A stretch of DNA of 64,000 nucleotides from Anisus vortex (lineage: Eukaryota; Mollusca; Gastropoda; Planorbidae), in assembly GCA_949126835.1 (NCBI GenBank), contig OX421495.1, positions 17,422,079-17,486,078 on the forward strand, written 5' to 3'. Below, one piece after another: positions 21,301 through 35,000 of the stretch. Numbering within the stretch: position 1 is the stretch's first letter; each line of letters begins with the position of its first letter. The notes beneath the pieces were generated by a model. The model did no database searches. It was not told the origin of the DNA and saw only the letters and a list, made by a program, of their open reading frames with translations. The position numbers were made by a program, and so were the translations under genes.

Positions 21301-24300
21301 AAAAAAATACACCACTTTAGACTTACGTAATCTGATTTGCTGACAAGTTGCTGTAGGGGTGTTGGTACACAAGGTTTGTAAACATGCAGGTAATGATAAT
21401 CACCTGAAACAAAAGGTGCAATACTATTCATTAGTCTGATAATATATTCATTTAATAAAAACGTCCAACACTGTAGTTATACAAACAAGCTTTAAGTTGG
21501 AGGTGCAGGTTGGTATTCACTGATATGTTCAAATTGGCCAAAATCATCATTATCTGTGTCGCTACAGCCCATGGAAGGCTCTGGCCTGCCTCACCACATA
21601 CTTCCACTAATGCAACACCTTTCCTGACTTTTTGAAAACAAAATTAAACAGTTTAAAGAAAATCATAAATTCTCTAACATCCTGTCACGCGAAAGTTCAC
21701 CCCCTCCCTTTTCCTGAAAAAAGTCCTGGCTTCGCTCCTCTTTCCCAGATATTAAATATGTGATTGACCAATACAAAGCAGATTGTTAAAAAGCGTGACA
21801 TGATTTGATATAAATATATCATTTTAATTTGTAAATACGAATTACTAATAGTAATTACAATCATGCTTTATAAAACATCCTTTCCATCTATAGGGATTTC
21901 AAACAGAGGCTCTCTGTTCACCAATCAACCAGACAATTAATCTAGATCAACATTTAAAAAACTAAAAACAGCCAATAAACGCCAATAATTCATGCACGGT
22001 AAAAAATTTTATTTAAAGGTTATAAGTTAACAAGAAACAATCGTCTATCAAAGCTATATGAACAGATGATTAGAATTGAAAAAAAGAAAAGCAAGAGGCT
22101 GCAACGAAACTTGTGTTTATTCTTATTTTGCAACTGTATAAAACTGAATATTTCCTGAATGCTGAAAGTCTGCTGCCATTAAAGATTGAAGGAAAACTAA
22201 ATTCTGGTTTTGAAATTATTTACCAAGTAAAAGTTATGAATTAAATCTCCAAAAACATTTAGTAAAAAACAACAACACAAAAACAACCGTAACATCTTGT
22301 TTGCCTTTTCTAAATCCTAATTAAACATTAAAAACCTTATAATATATTTTATTATTGTAAAACAAAGTTCATAAAAGAAAATACATTTACATTTGTGTTG
22401 TTTTTTGTTGTCAATAATGTTTATTTTTGTTGCAGTTGGATCTAAAATTCTGTTTCATAAAACAACTTCAAATATAAATTGAAATGATGATTACAGTGCA
22501 GTTTTTCCACCAAGCAAAAGTGTGTTTTTTTAAGCTTTTTAAAATTGACATTATGATTAATTGTCTCTAATTGAATTATAAAATATTTATGTTCATATTT
22601 TGTTATTTTATCATTGGGAAAAATTTGTGATTGTTTCTTCTAGGAGTTTAATCATACAATACATAAACATGTGATGTCTGCTAACAGAATGCTTTTTTTT
22701 TTATCATCTAGATCTATTTGTTGAACACGTAATAATTGAATGAAATAAAATCTAAGCTTCCGTAAATAAAACATGAAGCTAAATATTTGATTAAGACTGC
22801 CAGAAACTAGAATAAAAAGACACGATAGCCTATAGTTCGAATTAATTAAGAGTAAAACGAAAGAAAAAAAACCGGTGCATTTATTTGTTAATATTGTTCT
22901 TTTTAAAATGCTTTAATTAATAGACAAAGAAGTTAACATCGTTTTTATTTTTGGTGAAGACTTGGACCTGGGTTCTCATTTCTTGTGTTATAACGGAGAG
23001 CATGTTTCGAAAGCGATAATTCAATTAAAAATTATGTAGGTCTAAAGTCTATAACATGGGTCGGCAACCTAATGATGGCGTGCCAAAATTGGCACGCATA
23101 GCGATTTTCAATGGCACGCGAGAGATAAAAAACAAACATTTTCCGGTTCTGAATGAGAAAAACTGACTGTTGAAGCCGATGTTTCTGAATGTCACATTTA
23201 AGTAAGTTGAACTTGCATTTACAAGGACTTTTGGAATGGGTTTGCATTGAAACTGGACATGTAGGCTTACATGTACAGCCTTATATTAAGGCATATATTA
23301 AGAAAGAAAGGCTTTTTTTAAATATTAAAGTACATTTCAAATCAAAGGCAAGACTTTTAAATTGATGGACTCATTTTTTCATAACACATCCAGCCTAACT
23401 GGTTTGATCTTAGTACAACCTTTATTAGATGTAGATCTTTTTTTTTTTAGTGGAGGGATATTGGGGATTTTAAAATGTATCAAGTTACATTTTAAACATT
23501 AAAAAAATGCTCATTTGCGGAAAAAATCTGAAAGGAAGCTGCTTAGTAAAGTCATCTGACATTTTCAACTGCTAGGCACTCGCTCTTTTACTTTCAGCTT
23601 TTGTTTCAACTTACACTTGTGAACAGATTTTATTGCACATGAAAGCTGTTTTAAGCATACAAAGAGGTCACCTACACTTGACCGCTTATTAATTGATACA
23701 GACTAATTACATTAAAAAAAAGTTTTTATGCTCATTTTCTTTTTAAAAATAAATATAAGTAACTCTGAAACAATTTTTTAAAATTATTATTTTTAATTAT
23801 TTTTTTAAATTTAATAAATATAATAGACTCTGTAATTTTTAATGTTTAAAATATAAACTCCTTAAATTAATGCAGAAAATGTTTATTTACAACTGTTTAA
23901 CGTAAAATATTTTAATCCTCTAATAATTAAATCTTGTAATGAATACCATAATGTTGGATTTATATAAAGAATTATATTACAAAACATAACTTGTTTGAAA
24001 TCACTATTGAATCAAATGTTTTATTAAAGGGAGATAATAAAGTCATTTTATTTGAGCTGATATTTCTAGCATCTTTTATTTTTTTCTTTTATAAAAGGAT
24101 AAATGGCTTACAATTTTTAACTTTGAAATGATCAAACTGTAAAAATATTTGAAAATTATATAAATATTATTTGACTAATGTATTTATATGTATATTTTTT
24201 AAACATTACATTATTTACCTAGTTTGTATGATTACTACGTATCCATTCCGCTACCGCTAAATGACAGTGAAGAGATAAGAGGGCTATCCGATGGAGCTGG

Positions 24301-27300
24301 GATTTTTTTCCCAGGACTTGAGTCTACCCAGCCCTGATGGGTACCCGACCTTAGTTGGGGGTAAGTAAAGGCGGCTGTGCATAGTGCTGGCCACACAATC
24401 ACCTAGTACGCCATGGCCACAGAAACTGGTGAACGCTGCTTAAAATCCTATGGATCATTCGGTCCGACGGGTACTTTACTTTACTATCATGACTGAAACA
24501 CATTAAAGTACGTCTCAGTTAAACTGAGATAAATAAATATCATTTGCAGGTGTTAGATAATTATCTTGAATTTTGACTAACAAATGATAATGTTTAGAGA
24601 ATAATTACCATAAATGTGATAAGTTCAGTAATAAAATATTAATTTTATTTAAATACTAATATTAAGGATGATAATCACAAACACGTTGATTAAATATAAA
24701 ACGCTTTAACGATTTTCTCTATAAATAATCTCTTTTGCTATTGCCCTTGGTCTTGCTACGTAGTTAAATTTATTGTTCTATAAAAATAATATTTAAAAGG
24801 TTATTAGAGCAGGTTGACTTTAAGGCTGTTCAGTGTTGGCACGCTGAATGATTAGAAATCCTAGTTTGGCACACTGTTAGGAAAAGGTTGCCGACCACCG
24901 GTCTATAAGAATCAAGCTGACCACCGCATATATAAATATACGATGCTTCTTATTGTGTATAAACATAAAGAATATTAACAAGTTTATATGCTTTGATCTA
25001 TAAGAATATTATGATAGCAAAGTTTTGGCTTGTCGACAATACCACGTGAGCTTCTTCAAGAATTTTTCAATCAAGTATAGTTTAAAATGCTAGGTTATAT
25101 AACAATAACATTTAGGCCACACCCACATCCCGCGAGAAATGGTTTGTTTACAATCTAAAAGAAGCCCAGCGCTCGGCTCAATGTACCGGCAACTACGGTA
25201 GCTAACCTAGGCGTCAAGTGCAGAAAATCAGCTTGTCCAGGGCGCCAGAAGCCATAGGACCGGCACTGAAGTTGCCCCCCCCCTCCTATTTTCTCCCTGA
25301 ATGTCCATAGGACGTAACTCAACGCTTAACCGACACAATGCTTATATTTATCTTCTACACAATGGTATTTACAATTTAACACTTTGCAGTACACGATGAT
25401 TAATGCTATTCCCCCCTCTCTCCCCACAAAAGCCAGTTTATATTTAACAACTTAAACGTAACTCAACTAATCCATTAGGAGTTAAGCAAACAGGACACAC
25501 CCACTTAATCCCCAAGCAAAACTTCTGGACCGTGTCAACGCATTGACGCTATTACTTACAACTTGAATGGAAGCACGGACCCATAAAAAATGAAATTGAA
25601 CTACAACCTCAGAATTTAATCCGTATTTTGTCCTAATAGCTCACAAGGCCATTGTTAATCATTTAAACGTAACTACTTCAATTGCTGAACGTAACTTTGT
25701 TTGGTTGTCGTTGCAAAGTTCACGTTCAACAACAACATCAAAAAAAAAAAAAAAAAAAAAGCATTTCGCTTCATGAAGTCTTACTTTTTATTTTATAATT
25801 TGAATTAGACATAATATTTTTAAAACACGTATACACGTTTTAAACTGTTCCTCCCCAATATCCACAAAACAACAACAACGACAACAACAACAAATTAAAC
25901 AAAAAAACAAAAAAACTAAAAGTTTGATCACGTGATTATCCCCAACCAATCATTCCACTCGCACGTGAACACCAGAGAGCTTAAATTACTCATCCCTTAC
26001 TTTCCTGGATCCCGAAGTTGCGCAATGTGCATAAGATTCCCAGAAAGATCAAAATAGAAATGGGTTCCCCGGACCCTCCCAACCCAATACCGACAAGTGA
26101 GGGTGGTTGCTAACATGAAGAATAATCACCTCCGACAGAATCAAACGACCAAAACAACGTATCAATATCTTCAAGGCATCAGAAGTTCAGAACTTACGAT
26201 ATTACGTAAAAAGATTACTTCACGTTAAGGTGGCATTAAAAAATAAACAAAAGAACAGCCTTCCTGGTTTCGTATGGAAATCTTCTTGTCCCGCCAGTCT
26301 GACTCTTCTTGTCCCGCCAGTCTGACTCTTCTTGTCCCGCCAGTCTGACTCTTCTTGTCCCGCCAGTCTGACTCTTCTTGTCCCGCCAGTCTGACTCTTC
26401 TTGTCCCGCCAGTCTGACTCTTCTTGTCCCGCCAGTCTGACTCTTCTTGTCCCGCCAGTCTGACTCTTCTTGTCCCGCCAGTCTGACTCTTCTTGTCCCG
26501 CCAGTCTGACTCTTCTTGTCCCGCCAGTCTGACTCTTCTTGTCCCGCCAGTCTGACTCTTCTTGTCCCGCCAGTCTGACTCTTTATCCACCACAGAAGCG
26601 GGTGGTTATCAATTCGCCGACTGTGCTAAATTTAAGCCATACGTCTTACAATTACCTCTCATTCAAGCAAACAACCGATTCGTATATCGACTGGCGAGCC
26701 GAAGAACCCGGGTTCGAATCCTGGTGCAGGCTAGGATTTTTTCCCGGGTCTGGAGGGTGTCCCTGAGTCTACCCAGCTCTGATGGGTACCTGACCTTAGT
26801 TGGGGTAAAGTAAAGGCGGCTGTGCATAGTGCTGGCCACACAATCACCTAGAATGCCGTGGCCACAGAAACTGGTGCTTCATCGGACCTATGGATCAACT
26901 CGGTCCGACGGGTACTTTACTTACTTTACTTAAATCATCATCATCATCTGTCCTTTGGGTTCCTTGTGGAACAAATCCGCCCTCAAGGCTAAACCCATGT
27001 TCTGGTCTCTTGTCTCTAGAATCTAGTCACTGGCCTATATTTTTTAAATTAAATTCATCTCCCGTAACCCACGCTTGGTAACAATCCAAGTTAAAACAAT
27101 ATTATCTCCCTTGAGGGGTCAAACGTCAGATCTGTGCCACCAAAACAAACCAATAGATAGAATAGCATTAATAGCATTAAAAGCCAAGCACGATCTTAAT
27201 GAATTGGCTCAGAATGGGCATTGGCCTTTTTTCTCTCTCCCTCACTGAGGCAAAATCTGCCATTCACTAAACATGACGGTTTTTACAATCACAACAATGA

Positions 27301-30300
27301 AACGACTTTGAAAGCAAAAACACACAAGTAAAATCCAAAAAACCTAAAACTATGGTATCTTATAGTATGCATGATAATGAATTGGACTAGAGACCGACCG
27401 AAATTCGGTCATGGTGCCAAAGCCAAAAAAGTAAAAGACCCCTTTCAGTGCAGTTTCGGTTTCGGCCGAAGCCAAAACAGTTAGCTTTCGCTTTACTTCG
27501 GGTTTCGGCCGAAACTGGTATTGACTTTCGGTCATTAGCTGAATATCTTGCATTTTTTTCATTTTTGTGTTGTTTTGTCTAATCTTATAAAAATTATGTT
27601 ATAATATTTGGAGAAAAAAATCGTATATAAAAGTTTAAATTGCCTTTTAGGTTATTAAATCTTAAAAGTATTCAATTCTGACAAAAATTGTATACAATAC
27701 ATGTATACACACTGTATTTTACATGTTCTATGGTTTACTTAAAAAGTGTACCATTAAACTAGTTTAAATATTTTGTTTGGCAATTTAGGTTTATTTGTCG
27801 GTTTCAGTAACGGCCTAAGATTAGTTAAACTTTTGGTTTTGGCTTCGGATTCGGCCAATAGTCAAAATATAACTTTCGGTATTGTTTCGTTTTCACAAAA
27901 ATTGCTTTCGGTCGCCCTCTAAATAGGACGATAAATTGTAACCACCACTTGCCCCCCCCCACTGTCTCTCTCTCTCTCTCTGTGTCACTCTGTCTCTCTC
28001 TCTCTCTCAAATAATGCGTCATGCAATAACCTCTCCCCTCCCACTTGCTATAATTGATCACAGCAAACGAACATGAACCCTGGTGACATTTGTGCATTAT
28101 GCAAATTATTACCTTTTCATAAACAGTAAAATATTGATTTGGTGAGGAAAAGGACGTTGTATTTACTTAACCCCCCCCCCCCCCCCCACACCCAAGCTCT
28201 CTCCTCACACTTCGTCACAAAATATCAGAGACCCTCTTGTCCGCGTAACATCAATTGTGGACGACCCCCCTCCCTCCCACCCCCCCCCCTCCCTTTACAC
28301 ACTAAAAAAACTGAACACATAATTATACATTTTCTTATTCATTACAAAATATATCGCCTACCTGTTCCCTTTGACAATAAACCATGAGGTAAGTTTAAAA
28401 CAGAAAAACAACGCAATTTATTTTTCTTTGTGGACACAACATACACACCATTATCGAATGCAAGATAATGGGCAAAGGGAGGGGGTCCAAGAGTCTACCC
28501 ATAGTGGGCACTGCTTAATTAGCCCCACGGATTTGAATGCCAAAAAGGAAAGACTTTAAAATATTACTATTTAAAAAAAAACAACAAGGATAAAAAAAAA
28601 CAGAGAAAATAGTAAATAAATATCCAGTTAGAATAAACTAGAAGCAGTAGAAGTACAAGCAAGCAATCTCACTCCACAGTATCTTTTTAATTTTCTTTTT
28701 TTCTAGGCCTTGAGAACCTTAAAGTGAAGTAGTGACCTTCACCTTGTGTGGGCCAAACTCCACTAATGAACATTTCAATTTTCATCTAGGTGCACTTTGG
28801 CGCCATTACGTAACAGCAGGCAATTCAAACATTTTTTTTTCTCTCTAATTACTCAAATTACGGCCACGATTATTTCATTGGATCTAATGCAACATTGAAT
28901 GTTTGTTAACCACCAGAAAACAAAAATGATTGAACCATTGATACTTTTATTCGGCGCCATTTTCCAATCACTTACATTATCGACAATGGGCTGGGGTCAT
29001 TGCAGTAACAAGGGCAGATAATCAACGCAACATCAAGCAACTCATTAAGCCATGCTAATGTTTCTAGTTACGTACTTAATTTTGTTTACTCACTTTTCCC
29101 TTTATTCAAACATCTGATATTATTTGACCAATTCTCGGGTGTTTCTGAAAATGTTCTTATTGCAACCAATTTAAAGGATTAACGAATTAAAGTTTCAATA
29201 ACAATGTGTAAAATAATGATCAACACCAAAGATGCCAAAAGTGCAAACATCATATTGAACCAACAACAACTGGAAGAAGTAAATAATTTCAAATATCTAG
29301 GAGCAATCATATCCGTGGACGGACGCTGTGAGTCAGAAATTCGAGAAAGGATTGGGACTGCAATGGCGGCAAAGGCTCGCCTAAACAGATTCTGGACAAG
29401 CAAAATCATTGGTCTCGCAACAAAGCTCAGACTTTACAGAGCTCTTGTCAGAAGTCAGAACTATTGTTCTGTATGGATGTGAGACCTGAACGCTGCTATC
29501 AGCAACTGAAAACAAGTTGCAGGCTTTCGAAAATAAATGCATGAGAAAAATCCTTCAAATCTCCCACGTAGAACACATGACTAATGCGTATGTGTGAGAC
29601 AGAATATCCTCAATTACAGGCTCTCAAGAAAACATTATGACAACAATCAAACGGCGCAAACTGACATGGTTCGGTCATGTGCTGCGCATAATAACCTGCC
29701 AAAAACAATCCTCCAGGGCACGGTCGGAGAGGCCGTCAGATGAGATGCTGGTTCGACAATGTAATATATTGGACAGAGCTGCAGTTGACTCAACTATTGA
29801 CAACCGCTCAAGATAGGCATAAGTGGAGAAAGTTGACTGCTGTGTGTCAATTCACTCCACACACCGACCACAACAGTCATGGGATTGATGATGATGATGA
29901 TGATGATCAAACGCACCAAAAAAAAGGTTGACATAATTCACATTTATTGAAATTAAAGCTCCCCCCTTTGTCACTAATGCTCGAATAATCAATTCATTTC
30001 ACTATTACCTTTAGGCGGTTGAAATGTAAAAATAAAATCCCTGTTCTGATCTATAGATAAAGAACTATTTTTACTGTAAAGTCAACCTATTATTTACCAA
30101 TTTATTTTTTAAAAAAGCAATCTCACACAACTGCGTTAAAGATTAGTCATAATTTGTAGCATCAGCGAAAACTCGAATATATAAATGATGATTGTACGCC
30201 ACACAATTCCATAATGATTATTTCAAAATATTTTTATTTGTTATGTTTCATAATAATGTATACGCTCATTGCAATTCACAAAGAAATAAACTATTCACCA

Positions 30301-31985
30301 ACTTTGTTCTATCATCCAAATTATCCCAATCCTCCGTATATAACTACTGAGTCTAGTCTGCATTTGTAATCACGGGCACAGTTTATGTTTGAATCGTTAA
30401 ACAAAGGATTTTAGAGAGAGAGAGAGAGAGCACACAAGTCGTTTATTTTTTTCGTAATTTCAAGTCCTTGCTATTTCATAGATCTAAGTCTCTGCTATTA
30501 TGTAGCTCTAAGTCATTTTTTTTTTTACTTAGAACTTCGCTACTGATTAAATCAGAAAGAGAAGCATGGACATATAATCGCTGAAATATTCAACATTAAA
30601 ATCACAGTGGTCAAAAGTGTATTTGATAAGTTTGTATGCTTTCTTTTTCGGACATCTTCAAAACATCTTTAGGAGGTTTCGGCTGGAATAGCAATAAGAT
30701 AAAATACAACATAAAATAACAATAACTTTACATAAAATGTATTACCACACCCAGGCATAGACGTTTTAACACTCAAATATTGATTTCCAAAAAGTGGCAT
30801 GGGGGATGGGGCGGTGAAGCAAACTTTATTTCGTAAAAGTGATGACGTCAATTGTGTGTTAACTTAGTGTATATTGTGTACGGTTATGTTGTATTATTAA
30901 GTGATGTATTATTTTGTTTGAAAAGGTGAAGAAAAGGTAAACTTGTTAAACGTGATGGCGTGACATGATTCATTCGTGTGACTGTGCTGTGACCTAATCA
31001 TGTAACGGAACCTCTTCGTGTGATTGTGCTGTGACCTTTTCATGTAAATGTAACGGAACCTCTTCGTGTGACTGTGCTGTGACCTAATCATGTAACGGAA
31101 CCTCTTCGTGTGACTGTGCTGTGACCTAATCATGTAACGGAACCTCTTCGTGTGACTGTGCTGTGACCTAATCATGTAACGGAACCTCTTCGTGTGACTG
31201 TGCTGTGACCTAATCATGTAACGGAACCTCTTCGTGTGACTGTACTGTGATATAATCGTGTAGGCCTAACGGACTCGACATAAACACTCTTAATATTCCT
31301 ATAAAATGACTGAATAATTCTCACGTGGCTGTAATGACAGAAATATCACGTGACTTTGTTATGTGACACGTGCCCTGAGATTTAGAACTGAATATGAAAT
31401 TTGTGAGAGTGGGAAAGGGGGGGGTGTTACTGGAGGTATGACACACGAATCAATATGCACATTCTTAAATGATGATATAATGGCCATATAATTGTGAAGG
31501 TCAAGCGGTGTGTTGCTAAAGAACATCAAAAAAAAATAAGGGATATTCACACTGACGGTCCAACGTAATAGATTTGCCATTCTATAAAAAGATAAATATA
31601 ATCTCGAAAGTTTCCAAAGGCAAAAAAAGTTATTAAAATCAACAAGTTTGGGACGAGTTTTCGATAGATGGCAGACGATAATTAAACAACAACAACAACA
31701 ATAACAACAGATCACAATGCAATGAATATTTGGTTGAGGATGACCGATGTTAGGGAAGTAAATCACAATGATGAGGTGGCTGATGTCTGACGGCTTAAAA
31801 CGTCTCCCTTTATAGGTAATTACATTTATTGTAATTCAACATTTCGAGTTCATAATTATAATTACATTTGTATTTCATCATTTCGAGTTCACGGTAGCAT
31901 TTACATGCACATGCTATTTAAGAGAGAGAGGGAGAGAGAGGGAGAAAAGGAGCACGAGCGATATAAAGCGAATGTGAGTTTGTGC

Positions 31986-32042
<57 letters not shown>

Positions 32043-35000
32043 GAGAAAGATAAAGAGAATACAAGAGTAAGGGTGAGGGAAGACTGGAATGGAGAAAAGA
32101 AAAAGAGAGATTGTGGTAATAGAGAGACAATGTATCTCTAATAAATAATTCCATTTGATGGGCCGTTCACATTAACTCCACACGGCGTATGTGTCTGAAT
32201 CTATTCATCAGGTTTCAGTCTCACTGCTTTGATTTAAATGAGATGATAAACGCGCGAATCACGCGAAACAACAAACAACATATTAAATGTCCTCCTTTCT
32301 AAATGCATGACAATGTTGGCAACTATGTCTATTACACTGTCCGTCAAACGTCGACCCACGAGAACTTCACTGTTTGTTTTTGCAACTCTACGATACACCG
32401 CAGCAAATCAGCACTGATATTTAAGAAACTACAGGAAAACATGACATTAAACCAAATTCTATGATAATTTCAGACAAGCCTATGTAGCGCCCCAGGGCAA
32501 AAGTTTCATCGACGCCCCCTTTCATAGTTTAACTGCTTTGTTTAGTACCTGCGCTTAGTTAATTATTATGATTAAAGACATTTTAAAATGCAATTTTTTA
32601 TTAAGAATATTCTAAATGAGCCAATCTTTTCTAAAACCTTTGTGAGCCTATTAAAAGTGAAACATTTGTTTGAGTGTAATAAGAAGTTAACTTCTCATAT
32701 CATTATTCATTATTTTTTTGTTCACAATTTATGTTTCAAATTTTATCTGCCCTTCAACTCTCCTAAAATTTGTGGTATGAACTTAGGTTATATTTGCGCC
32801 CACTAGAAGTGTCGCCCTAAGGGAATACGCCCCCTCTGCCCTCCCCAATGTGAGGGCACTGGCACCATCACCACATTCATCATGTTTTCACTGTACGTAT
32901 TTTCTCTGTACGGCGCCATGTAGGGTGGTCAGTTCTCGAGACCGTTTCAGTTTTTTTTTTTCCTTGGATGGTGTTGAGCATGTTTTGGTCTTTGTTGAAT
33001 TCTCGATTCTTTCTCGGAACTCTACTTTCGGGATATGCTCCGTGTAGTAATATTTTTAATGTCTGATTTCGCTTTTATTCACTTATTTGGAAAAACCCAC
33101 CAGGTGTCGCATCTATTGTAGTTTTCCATGGCGGCCGAATGCGCGCGGTGTTTTAAAATACAAACCACTAACGGTGTGACTATTTTCATTATTTTATTAC
33201 ACAACGAAGGAAATGAATTTAAAACAAAAAAGTGCTAAATTGCTCCTACAGAAATGATGGCAATAAATAAAAAAATTAGACCCCCACCCCCCACATTTTT
33301 AAAAAATCTATTTATATTTATATAAATAGTGTCTTATATTGAATGCAAACAATTCCCCTGGAGATATCAAGCGCCCTTTACGCGCGACACCTTCATGAAT
33401 ATTCACGCTCTGTGCGCGCGATACCTCCACCGCCCCTCCTCCATCCCGTGCCTAAGAGCAAGGATCGTGAAAAAACATCCCATTATCATTGGATGGGGGG
33501 GGGGGGGGGTTAGTGGTGCTTGGTGTTCTCACATCAGACGGACAAACAGACAAACGAAATGAATCGATCTGTTGATAATCGTGACCTTATTAAGTAATTT
33601 CGCTGTCTAAGGCTCCGTAGAAATGGATAGAATGTAAGTAACGGAGCAGTGCAAACAAGGAAATGTGAGGGTGTGGGGTGGGAGACAGTTGAAGTGCGAT
33701 AACATGAACAAGAACGATAACATAGAGCAAGCTCTACGACCGGGAAAGCGAGAAACGTCAATATTGACCTTTCCCCCCCCCCTCTCCTACCCCCACCCCC
33801 TCCCGAATAAAAAAAAAGAGACAAAATGTGTATGAAACTGACACTGTGTTTGACATGACAAATATTGTCGGATGTAAATTATATTTACTTGAAGTTTTGC
33901 AAATAGAATTTCGAACACACACACACACAAAAAACGAGAAGTTTGTTCTTGTTCAAGGATGGGCGAGTGCGCCGCGTTCTGTAAGCAAAGTGTCTGTTCG
34001 ATAGCTGACCATTTCTTTATATTGCGGGTTAAGGTTGGGGATCTTTATAGTCGAGAAGAATAATCGATAAAAAAACAACAACAAAGATTGCCAATAGAAA
34101 GACATTATAAATGTGAACATACCGGCCAACTATAACCGGAGATCTTTTATGTGTACAGTTGTTTAGACAGAGAGAGAGAGAGAGAGAGAGAATGGAAGGA
34201 TAGAGAGAACGAACGAGAGAGCGAGATAGAGAGAGAGAGAGAGAAAGATAGACGGATATGGGTAAGGGAGATGGATAGTTATAAGAATAGATAGAAAGAT
34301 AAAAGGTAAACAGTCCATGGAATGATAGAATGAGAAAACAATGATGTGGATAGTTTTATGAACAGATATGGTAACAAGTAAACCAATAGGATCTACAGGG
34401 CCTGTTATGTAGCGTTCACAAGATTACGTAGCCTCTACATTACTAGGGATTTACTTCACCCCAAACTAATGTCAGGTACCACCCATCAGAGCTGGGTAGA
34501 ATCAGGGACACCATCTCAAACCCGGGACAAACACTTGCCTTCACCGGGATTCGAACCCGGGACCTTCGGTATGCCAGTCGAGCGCACAGCCACTCGGCCA
34601 TCAGAGATAGAACATAGATAGGGGAGAGAGATCGAGTGATTAGGCAAAATGAGGAATAATTAGGGTAGAGGGGCATATATAGTGTATAATGATACATTCA
34701 ATGTATAGATAGTGTATAATGATACATTCAATGTATATATAGTGTATAATGATACATTCAATGTATAGATAGTGTATAATGATACATTCAATGTATAGAT
34801 AGTGTATAATGATACATTCAATGTATAGATAGTGTATAATGATACATTCAATGTATAGATAGTGTATAATGATACATTCAATGTATAGATAGTGTATAAT
34901 GATACATTAAATGTATAGATAGTGTATAATGATACATTCAATGTATATATAGTGTATAATGATACATTCAATGTATATATAGTGTATAATGATACATTTT

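Noticed and set aside
26225..26593. 122-aa minus-strand frame with SDWRDKKSQTGGTRRVRLAGQE-type cycles
   Set aside because: The period of 23 bp cycles all three frames with no stop by chance; identical copies indicate recent expansion, not coding selection.
31905..32154. RERE- and SLSL-rich frames
   Set aside because: Both are a (GA)n microsatellite translated on opposite strands.
34547..34606. Possible tRNA gene (perfect A and B boxes)
   Set aside because: The same head is joined to the SINE body in several copies and no clean cloverleaf with an acceptor stem end was found; it is the SINE promoter.
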